The translations under genes and the position numbers were made by a program. DNA of 64,000 nt from positions 930,001-994,000 of the forward strand of contig JAAKBF010000324.1 of the NCBI GenBank assembly GCA_012656075.1, in the 5' to 3' direction. This stretch comes from Phytophthora hibernalis. Taxonomy: Eukaryota > Oomycota > Peronosporomycetes > Peronosporales > Peronosporaceae. The notes under the pieces were generated by a model. That model was given only the letters and a program-made list of their open reading frames with translations, made no database searches and was not told the origin of the DNA. Shown in pieces: positions 55,811 to 64,000 of the stretch (its first letter is position 1; each line of letters opens with the position of its first letter).

Positions 55811-56224
55811 TACTCATGGTCGGAGAGGCGGCAAATATGCGAGTGACACGTAGCGCACCTCTCGCTTGTAGCACGATAAACATATCTGGGCGTCAGCTCC
55901 GACCAGATATGTCGGAATCGCTCAGCTTCCGACTGCCACGTAAAATCGTATTTTTATTGGATAAAATATAATCGTTGACGTGATTCGATTCGCCAAAAAC
56001 CATAGAGATGGTTTTTATTGGCCAAAAACGAATTAAAGACCAATCTCATTGGCTAATATGTACCATACAAAGATGAAGTTTAATCGGAGAGACATTGTTA
56101 TTCATCCATAGTATTTTTCGGGATGCCTTAAACTTCACGACGATAAGTATGTAACTTCACGACGATGGCCAACACAATTTATTTAGCAGTCTTCCTCACA
56201 AGTTGAGTCACACCCAAAAGTTGT

Positions 56225-57284
56225 CTAGTTCTCAAGCACAACACGGTAACGAGCACGCCCTCACGCATGATGGTGATACCCTCGTTCACCTTGGTCATCG
56301 GCAGCTTTTGAATGATCGGACGCACGTTCTTCTCAGATGCAAGCTTCAGCATGTCCTCGATGTCTTCAATACTCCCGATGAGGCTGCCCACTACACGGAC
56401 GCCGCGAGCCACGACGAACATCGGCTGGAACTTGATCTCGTCGTTCGGCAGACCAAGCATCACCAGCGTGCCGCGCTTACGCAGCAGACCCAAGTACTGG
56501 TTATACGGCATACCCTTGACATCAGCCGTCAGGATCAGCGTGTTCACCGAGCTGGCGGCCTTCTTCGCGTCCTCCGGGTCGCTCAAGTTGTAGAACACCT
56601 CGGCGCCCAGGTCCAAAATCTGCTGACGCTTGTTAGCTGAACGCGAGAATGCGACCGGTACGGCACCCAAGGCACGGATGAACTGGATTGCCAAATGACC
56701 TAAGACCACCAATGCCAATGACACCGACGCGGTCGCCGGCCTTAACGTTCTCGTGCTTCAGCGGCGAGAACACGGTGACACCGGCACACAGCAGAGGAGC
56801 CGCGACGTCCGACGGGATGTTGTCGGGGATCTTGAAGGCGAACGCACTCGACACGTGCACGTAGTCGGCATAGCCTCCATAGACCATGGCGCCATCCTCG
56901 TACTTGGCGTTGTACGTCAGCACGGCGCGGTCGCAATAAGACTCCACCTTGTCGGAGCAGTCCTAGCACGGTTTGTCGGCGTCCTTGTTCTGGCACGCCC
57001 AGACCTGAGCACCAACACCAACGCGGTCGCCCACGGCCATGTTGGTCACCTTGGGGCCGGCAGCAGTCACCTCACCGACGATCTCATGGCCGACCACAAC
57101 GGGGTACTGGGTCGGGCCCCAGTCGCTGTCCAGCGTGTGGACGTCCGAGCCGCAGACACCGCAGTGCGAGATCTTGATCTCGACATCTTCGTCGCCCAGC
57201 GGACGCGACGTACTGCCAGGGCTTGAGCTCGCCAGACTTCTCGTAGGCAGCGTAGGTGTTAACGGTGCGCGGAGCGGTGGCCAT
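56225..57284 (-). pseudogene. Zinc-dependent alcohol dehydrogenase (CAD/ELI3 type), damaged
   Basis: Medium-chain NAD(P)-dependent alcohol dehydrogenase resembling cinnamyl-alcohol dehydrogenases, about 353 residues from ATG 57284 (MATAPRTVNTYAAYEKSGEL). Catalytic zinc ligands appear in ISHCGVCGSDVHTLDSDWGP and VVGHEIVGEV. The structural-zinc cysteine loop spans VWACQNKDADKPC, an in-frame TAG (56964-56966), then DCSDKVESYC. The cofactor fold is GDRVGVIGIGGLGHLAIQF. Lesions are one base near 57210, the TAG, one extra A near 56702 and one missing C near 56250 (restoring it gives an end at 56225). The stop is a substitution and not an indel, so real decay is plausible here. Confidence 0.8.
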
Positions 57285-58101
57285 GATTTGAGGAATAGTC
57301 GAAAGTGATCGGAGCGAGGCAAATTCAGGAATGGTCTTTTGTGTCGGCGCCATCCAGAGAGTCTCAATAGGCTCAATTTGAGACGCTTGCCACTGCGCGG
57401 GCACCGTGCGTGCTTCCTGACAGCATTGGCAGGTGCTTGCCCAGGCTATTGCACAAGGTTGTGTCTGGCCTGAGCGTCATACCCATCTCCGAAAGCTACA
57501 AGACGTAATGGTTGATGACGACCTCGATTGCGTTTGACTCCGCGTTTACAATGTAATTACATGGCAAGACTCGCTGTGACAGGAGATACCGGTAACTTTA
57601 AAGGCTCTTCTTCGACAGGACTCAGCTTATCATCAGCTCTACCGTATTTACGGATAGCATAGCAGTATTACACGTAACACACACAAGCAAGGTGTTCATG
57701 GCGACCTATCACATGTAGATACACCGCAGAGAAATGCTGCTTAGCGTTGCCATGTGGTACGGTGGCGGGAAGTGGCTCCAGGGAGCCCCGGCACTGCCAG
57801 CGGCGGCAGCACGAAGCGCATGCGCAGCCTGGCTCAAGGTCCCGCCCGCGAAGACGGCAACGGGTGGCCAAGATCAGAGACTGGTGCTTCGGCTTGCCGG
57901 GCTTGGCGACTAAAACACCACATGTCGCAGTTTTGCCGTCATGTGTAACTGAAGCTGCTCATCTGTCTGTAACAGACTCTGTTGACCAAGCATACATGTA
58001 CACTCGCAGCGTGCAGCCCTGCGACACTGGGGTCGGAGGTACTACAGCATAACGCTGCAGTCAATGTTTTCAAAGCAAGGGCACCTGTACTGTAGCGCTA
58101 G
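57285..58101. other. Intergenic stretch between alcohol dehydrogenase and MITE
   Basis: No gene recognised. A GC-rich part (57760-57900) contains short open frames on both strands without domains. One TACCGGTA (57587-57594) and one TACATGTA (57993-58000). Confidence 0.45.
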
Positions 58102-58268
58102 TACAGAGTTCCCCGGCAAAGGGAGAACCGTAATCAGTTATTTACCTTGCAGAACTAGTACATTTGTCACAAAGCCTTGCTCTACCGCGATACAAATCAG
58201 TTTGCAAATCTATTAACCTGGAAGAATTTATTGGTCCCACCTTTCTCCCTTTGCCGGGGAACTCTGTA
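58102..58268. mobile_element. Short TA-flanked MITE (Tc1/mariner type)
   Basis: A perfect inverted repeat of 24 bp, CAGAGTTCCCCGGC at 58104-58127 and its complement ending CTCTG at 58243-58266, encloses 115 bp of non-coding DNA. TA flanks each end (58102-58103 and 58267-58268), the target duplication typical of Tc1/mariner transposition. No protein is encoded, so it is non-autonomous. Confidence 0.8.
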
Positions 58269-58906
58269 AATGATCCTCGTTTGCTCTGCCAGTCGCGCGG
58301 TCATCCAGGTTGCTGCAGATAGGACTCGCCCGACAAGAAAGGATCGAGCTCTTCAACAGTACCGGTATTTGCAGGACTGCTCCCAACCTGGAATACAGTA
58401 CAGTAGCCACTGCTGTATGGTACATGAAGTTTCTTGCGTGGCGGGAGAGTAATTGTACTTGTGTGCTGTTGAACGCATGATTGACAACGGAAAAATATTA
58501 TTTTCGAGCAAATGGCGGATGGTTCGCAAGCAAATGGGATCAGAGTGGTTTTTGCAAGCAAATGAAGTATAATAAGCCAAGCAAATTTAACTGCTTATCG
58601 AGGCTGTTATTCAAGCAACATGTACATTTTATTTAGAAACGTTTAGTAATGCAGTGTTGTTTATCGCTCGATGCAAATGTAGAAGTGAATATATTGATCG
58701 CTTTGTTTCCTTGCTCTACTCGATGTAGTTCGCTAAGTAATCCGTTTCCCAACCACCCCTAGCGTGTGTGTTTCATCCGTTGTGAAACTCATGCAACCAG
58801 TGTTGCTGTTTCAGGGTCAAAACCCCTGCGACAGCACCACGATGTAGTCGCAGCTACAACACTTCCCCTAAAAAAGGTTTCGGTGTAGCTAGGGAGCAGG
58901 TGTCAG
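58269..58906. other. Downstream part of the gypsy element or its flank
   Basis: No protein gene seen. The part nearest 58900 should contain the 3' untranslated region and possibly the start of the 3' LTR of the gypsy element. I could not place LTR borders because the 5' LTR is outside the window. One TACCGGTA (58360-58367). Confidence 0.4.
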
Positions 58907-61900
58907 CTATTTGATGTGTAGAGCTTTCCGCAGCGCCTTCACGGCTGGTAGCTTGCCATGTGCAGTACAACCGAAAAGAAAACGGCACGAAATCAAAGTT
59001 CACTGGCGTGGACTCGACCCATTGAGGACTCGTGGTAACCTGCTGATGCGCTGCTAAAAGACGTTCCCGCGGCGGTCAAAGCATTTGTTATGCAGCAAGG
59101 TGTCCACGACATGCCCCTCGCTGTTGTGTGCAACATGCAGCAATAACTCCTCAGTTACGTTTAATGAAGCGTCAGCGTAGAATTTAAGGCGGCTTGCATG
59201 GGCCTCCTTGCGCTGTCCTGTCACCAAGTTCTGGATCTCGAAAATCCAGTTAGACACCGTGCCAACCACCTGTGCTGGCCCACACCACTTCACTCGCCGT
59301 TTTCTGCGCGTGTGTTGCCAAACGTCGACGTAAAGCACAAAATCACCAATATCAAACTGTGCCATACATGTCCCTTTCTTTTGTCGTGGTCAGCGCGTCC
59401 TGCAGCACGAACAGCACCATTGATCCGCTTGCTTCGTTTGTGCATATCTTCGAGGGCTTGCTGAAGTTGCACTACATGTTCTCGTTGCGCAGTTTGGATA
59501 TGATCCAAAGTCGTTTGAGTAGTCGGGCCAGAGATGGCTATATGATCACTTGGCCCCATAGCTTTCAGGCCCGTCATAGCAGTGAGAGGGGCTACACCTC
59601 CCAATGAAGGCGATGGAGTGTTGTTCAATATCATTTGGACGAGTTTGATTACCCGGGGCCACTCCCGCGGTTGCAGTCTCCAATCTGAAAGCAGTGCACG
59701 ACAGCAACGCAGAACCTCGCGCATCACTACTTCCACCGTGCCGTTCGCCCAAGGGCAGCGCGCAGTTGTGAAGTGGTGATGCGCCCTAGCGCGTGCTGCA
59801 GTGCCTCGATAGTTTTGTTCTTGAAGTGGGTGCCTTGATCGCTTACCCAAGTACGACAAACGTCAAAAGAAGAGCGCCAGTCGAGCAAAGCCGAAAACGT
59901 AGTCTCAGCATCGGCTGTCTCACACGGCAGCAGCCACACAAACTTCGATGCATCATCCTTAATGACCGGCACGTACTCTTGTTTCGTATCGCTCTCACCC
60001 ATGTACAAATAATCCCAGTGGATTAATTCGTTGGGGTGTTCAGCGTTCATGGATTCACCTAGGAGTCGTGGTTGTGGTGGACCACCGAGCGTGCTGGCGC
60101 AATGCAAGCAGTGCTGCACGAAAAATTCGATGTCGGCGTTCATTCCCGACCAAACAAATCTTTCACCAATTTGTTTTAGCGTCACAGCGGTGCCTCTGTG
60201 GCCGGCGATCCCAAAATATCCAACCACGCACACACGGACGTTCCGCTGCATTATCCGGTATCCAGATCCTGCTCTCAGCGTCTCTCCACACTGAGTCGCT
60301 TGCATCTTGCACCATTTCACTAGGTGGGGTAGCCGCTTGCTGTGCCGAGATAACTTCACTTAGCGTTGGCCACACGAAGGTCTCATCCAGTTGTGGGGAT
60401 AGAGGAAGAGGCACTTGCCTAATAGCACAGACCGTCCTAAAGGATGATCCCCATCTCGATAGTAAGTCTGCCCACACATTATCATCTCCAGCAATATCAT
60501 GAATCTCGTACGTGTATCCCATCAAAAGCAACGCCCAGCGGTGAAGCTTATCCGCAGTATACTTTGGTACCGCTGTCGACACACTGTGGGGTCAAAGATG
60601 TAGCGCAGGTTTCGGTGGTCGGTAAAAAGAGAGAAACCATCGTGGCGATGGAGCAGGTAATCTGCTCTTCGACACGTTTCAATGATGGCGTACGCCTCCT
60701 TTTCGACAATAGCCCATCGTCGCGCTGCACCTGAAAAGGTACCACTCAACCTCAACAGCGGCTCGTGGTCTTGCTCGCATACAGGCCTATTCACCTGATC
60801 CGGAGAGACTTGAGATATAGCAGCTCCCCAGTGCTCGTCACTAGCATCTGTAAATACTAGCAAACGCTTGGCCGGATCTGGGTGCGCCAACTGCAATGCA
60901 TGCTGCAAAGCCTCCTTGCAGCGATCCAAACAAGCCTCCTCGGTTTCTGTCCATCCTGCATCACTAAGCAGAATTTTCCTTGCTTGGGTTTTCTTGCGCC
61001 CTCCAGCACAAACGTACACCTTCTTCATGAGGTCAACAAGTGACTGCACCAATTTGTTGAAGGCCGGAATGGACGTCCGCATCCAATTCAGAGCACATAC
61101 AAATTGTTGCAGCTCTTGGCCTGTGGTTGGTGGCGATAGGTTGGTTAAAGCTTCGATGCGCCTTGGATCGTGCCGCACACCCTCCCCGGAAACCACTCTG
61201 CCACATCACAGCGACTCGCGCAAGTAAAATGAGCATTTATTCGGATTTAGTTCTAAACCCTTCTCCGCGCAGATCGCCAGCACCTTCTTCAGCCGCGCTA
61301 GCAACCCCATGTCGCTATCCTCATACCCGAGAAGGTCATCAATCCATATCAACAAGCCATTGTTAAACATCTCTGCAAACATTTGCTGGATTGTTGACTG
61401 CACATACGCAACGCTGTTAGTGCCTCCCATGAGCACGCGAGTGGGTGTGATCACTCCTTCCTCCGTTAGAATAGAGTAAATCTCTTGACACCACACCGCC
61501 ATGGCGAATTGCCAAAAACCCTTGAAAAAGTCCAACGAAAAATACCTCGATGAACCCCTGAGCCTCTCGAAAATCACCTCCAAGATGGGCATGGGCAATA
61601 CAATTTGCTCCACAAACCCATTAGGCCCTCGGACGTCTACAGTCATCAGAAATGCGTTGGCTTCTTGCTTATTCACGACGTGAGGCGGTGAGCACCATCG
61701 ACTTGACTGGTTTCGATAGCACAGCCCTGCCGCGATAAGTTCATCAATGTGTTTCTTCAGGAAGTCACGGTGGGCTTGCGAGTAGCGCCGGGCCCGGCAC
61801 CGCACGGGTGTAGCTCCCGGCTTGAGCTTTATTTCCATCGGTGGCATGTCAACAGGCGGATCACGTCCTATGATCAACCGAAATACGTCAATCATCTGCA

Positions 61901-62414
61901 TTAAAATTCTACGCGGCTCCTCGACAAATTCTTCTGACGCACCAAACCGCTGAGCCTCCTCCATCTTTTCCAACAGGATGCTACGAATCAGTTCACGTTC
62001 AGCATCAGCATCATCAATGAAAGTAGGGAAGCAAGCGCGATCCTCGTCTTCTTCCTTGGCTAGCTCCTCGTCAGCTCGCTGTTGCGGCTTCGATGTACCT
62101 GAATATGCCATAATTCTCGCCACACTTCCAGTACTTCCGTCGTCGATGTCATTCAAATCCCACTCAGATTGTTGTTGTTGAGCCGCAGCCAGTAACTTCT
62201 CGGGGCTGTACCCCAGGCGTTGCATAATCCACCATGAAAGCAGCAAGTCCCCGACTCCAGCAGGCAAACTTCCTTCCGTCACCCAGCAGATCACGTTTCG
62301 AAGCACCAAAGGTCCTCCAGGCGTGTTAAAGCGCAAGTCCAACTTCACTTTACTGGTTACTGGTACAGGTTTGTCTCCGATTCCCGTCACAGCCGCCTTA
62401 CCCGGGATTTTCAT
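58907..62414 (-). mobile_element. Ty3/gypsy pol: reverse transcriptase, RNase H, integrase, chromodomain (decayed)
   Basis: Consecutive minus-strand frames make up pol. Reverse transcriptase (62414-61206): SRWCSPPHVVNKQEANAFLM, FSLDFFKGFWQFAMAVW and the catalytic IDDLL. RNase H (about 60900-60580): LLVFTDASDEHWGAAIS, LFTDHRNLRYIF. Integrase (60359-59700): AGHRGTAVTLKQI, HWDYLYMG, TWVSDQGTHFKN and ARAHHHFTTARCPWANGTVE. GPY-like C-terminal domain (59365-59054): RVKWCGPAQVVGTVSNWIFE, HASRLKFYADASLNVTEELL. A chromodomain follows, but its second half is inverted (58961-59094). The protein tail HGKLPAVKALRKALHIK ends at 58907. Frames change near 60580, 59780, 59330 and elsewhere, so this copy is dead. 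Confidence 0.9.
58961..59094 (+). other. Inverted 3' half of the gypsy chromodomain
   Basis: Read on the plus strand this segment encodes HEIKVHWRGLDP, then IEDSW-stop-PADALLKDVP and AVKAFV, the classic second half of a chromodomain. The rest of pol is on the minus strand. The minus-strand frame breaks off after GHVVDTLL at one end and resumes with HGKLPAVKALRK at the other. TGCA palindromes mark both edges (58961-58964 and 59091-59094). Flipping the segment back places QYNRKENG directly after VVDTLL. Confidence 0.75.
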
Positions 62415-63980
62415 GAGTTAGCCAAGTACCTTTATCTGACAACGCTCGTAGGAATTTTGTCGTAATTATCGACACTTCAGCAGCGCTATCTGGCGTGACA
62501 CTAGTTTCAACAGCTTCCATAACCATGCACGCTATTACTGCTGACGACACCACTGCATCCTGGTCATCGGCAGTCACTGCTAGGACAGACTTCACTACCT
62601 TCCTGCCGGTGCTCTGTTCGTACAGCTCCTTTGCCTCCACCGGACTGGCAATATCGGGGCACTGAAAAACACCATGGGTCTGGTCTCCACATTTAAAGCA
62701 CTTCTTGTCCTGTTTATCCAGTTTAGAACGCGTGACGTGGCCTTCTTTGCGGGCGTTCGACGGCTTCGGTTGCGAATTACTGCTCTTCTCAGGTGCTCGA
62801 GATGTATTAGCAGACCCTGAATTGTTTTTCTCCTGATGTGAAGATGAAGTTTGCGGTTGGTTGCCTTTTCCTCCATAAGACGACGGTGACTGACTTGCTA
62901 TATGGGCTTCGAACCGCATGAACCCCTCCAACTCTTGGCGTAGCCACTTCAAAAACATTTGAATGCTGGATTTGGTCGGCTTGTGTGCTTGACGGCCGAG
63001 CTGGTCCTTGACAGCTGACCGAAAGGCCTGCGGACGGAGAGCCTCAACTAAATAGCCCAAAACCTTCTTAGGTTCTACTTGCACGACATCCTCCATGTTC
63101 AGTCGATCTAAGATTTCATAGAAGTCCGCCATAAGCCGCGACAGTCTAGACTCAGCGTCCTGCAGATTAGTGTCCATGCACAGCGACTTGACTTCTTTGT
63201 CGAGAGTCTTGTAAGCGGTGTTGTCCGGAACCCGCGCCGACAGAAAGTAATCTCTCCACTCGGACTCCGTTACATCTTTCTCGTCTTTGAACAATTCAAA
63301 TCCGCAAATTCGCACCATTGTGCCCTGCTCAATGCATGCACTCAGAGGCATGACGAAAACTTCGCCTGTGTGACCTGGTTAAGCGCCTTAATGCGCCTTG
63401 TGTAGATGGCGTAACTATCCATAAAGTAACGCTTCTCCTTCTTCGAACTGCCCCTATAGATGGGCGGGACAGGAAGATTTGTTCCTGCTGCCACTGTGAC
63501 TGCGGGCATCTCTGTGGGCCGACCATCAGTCGGCGGCGAAGCTCCTTGAGCGAACGCACCCCAACGAGCTTGAAGGTGAGGCTGCACCTCCTCCGCCAAG
63601 CTCTCCAGTCGTTGTCCTTGCAGTCCAACTGCCTCTTCGGCGGCCTTCAGCAATCTGTACAGTTCGTCAAGATACTGTCTATGTTCGTCCATCTGACGTC
63701 GCATCTCTTGCTGTTGCTCAAGCAGGGATGATTGACGATCATGTTGGGCTTGCAGGTACTCGGACGTCTGCGCGGCAAGACTGTCTTGCTGGCGCTGCAC
63801 TTGACCCAGCTGCTCGGCAGTCATCTGTTGAACTGCAGCGGAATGCTGAACAAGTGCTTCGACTTGGCGCCTGGTCCCACTGCCTTGACCTTGGAAAACA
63901 GCTGTTCGTGTTGTCGTCTCCTGTAGACGCAAGTCGTGATCGGTCAGCGGCGGCAGCGGCGGATATACGGCTATCGGCAT
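62398..63980 (-). mobile_element. Ty3/gypsy gag and protease region (5' end off the window)
   Basis: The N-terminal part (63980-63342) is Gln-rich coiled coil (QQMTAEQLGQVQRQQDSLAA) leading into the capsid (PPIYRGSSKKEKRYFMDSYA). After a one-base break near 63345 the capsid continues (MPLSACIEQGTMVRICGFEL, WRDYFLSARV). It ends in a zinc knuckle (CFKCGDQTHGVFQC). A pepsin-type protease follows, with TPDSAAEVSIITTKFL at the active site, where DSGA would be usual. The frame runs to the end of the window, so 5' LTR and primer site are not visible. Confidence 0.85.
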
Positions 63981-64000
63981 CCCACCACCAGAGTGGGCAA

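Larger units (their letters stand above)
53280..56110 (-). mobile_element. Crypton-type transposon, copy 2
   Basis: Same element as copy 1, on the opposite strand, about 2.83 kb. Its borders are CCATATC (53280-53286) and CCATA (56106-56110), i.e. GATATGG and TATGG when read in element orientation. This supports insertion at a TATGG-like core. Sequence identity to copy 1 is very high over the whole length, including non-coding parts, so both moved recently. It lies 115 bp beyond the stop codon of a damaged alcohol dehydrogenase. Confidence 0.85.

Noticed and set aside
58269..58906. Defined 3' LTR of the gypsy element
   Set aside because: Without the 5' LTR inside the window there is no pair to align, so borders would be guesses.
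1..64000. CRISPR arrays, bacterial operons or a phage-type system
   Set aside because: Short introns, chromatin proteins, SNARE and cap-binding genes show nuclear eukaryotic DNA; no regularly spaced repeats were seen.

Overview
The window looks like nuclear DNA of an oomycete, most likely Phytophthora or a close relative. Evidence: short GT-AG introns of about 60-90 bp, compact genes with mixed orientation, a Crypton-type tyrosine-recombinase transposon present twice, a chromodomain Ty3/gypsy element, hAT and MULE transposase relics, and many TACATGTA and TACCGGTA palindromes between genes. The species cannot be fixed from the sequence alone.

Layout. 0.7-1.1 kb: 5' stump of an amino-acid/ethanolamine-type permease, followed by a tRNA-derived SINE-like stretch. 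1.35-4.18 kb: Crypton copy 1. 4.3-5.8 kb: decayed hAT transposase. 7.4-8.9 kb: intact glutamate decarboxylase. 9.2-19.75 kb: three permease paralogues of the broken gene at 0.8 kb, separated by 2-4 kb of gene-poor DNA with decayed ORFs. 20.1-30.2 kb: FAM151/menorin-like protein, JmjN/JmjC demethylase-like protein, MULE transposase relic, R2R3-Myb factor, small COX subunit, ER-type 2-Cys peroxiredoxin and one FSH1-type hydrolase. 30.4-52.4 kb: a second, convergent FSH1 hydrolase, a long secretory TPR-GT41-TPR-GT4 glycosyltransferase, a DDT/PHD chromatin protein, a membrane PH-like protein, CBP80, a NASP-type histone chaperone, a longin R-SNARE, an aldo-keto-reductase-like gene and an SDR. 53.28-56.11 kb: Crypton copy 2, inverted relative to copy 1. 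56.2-57.3 kb: a damaged zinc alcohol dehydrogenase. 58.1-58.27 kb: a small TA-flanked MITE. 58.9 kb to the window end: a Ty3/gypsy gag-pol on the minus strand that runs off the window.

The most unusual item is inside the Cryptons. Both copies carry, antisense to the recombinase, a 64-nt tRNA-like gene with intact acceptor, D and T arms, Pol III A and B boxes and a T-tract. In place of an anticodon arm it has a 4-bp stem capped by a GAAA tetraloop. Other points of note are the permease array around a glutamate decarboxylase, an R-SNARE with Asn at the ionic layer, the double glycosyltransferase fusion, and a 130-bp internal inversion at TGCA palindromes that splits the gypsy chromodomain.

Many conserved genes here need single-base corrections, mostly one base missing at a short homopolymer. 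I read most of these as consensus errors in the assembly rather than pseudogenes, but the sequence alone cannot settle it. All coordinates of multi-exon genes were derived by reading frames and splice sites by eye.
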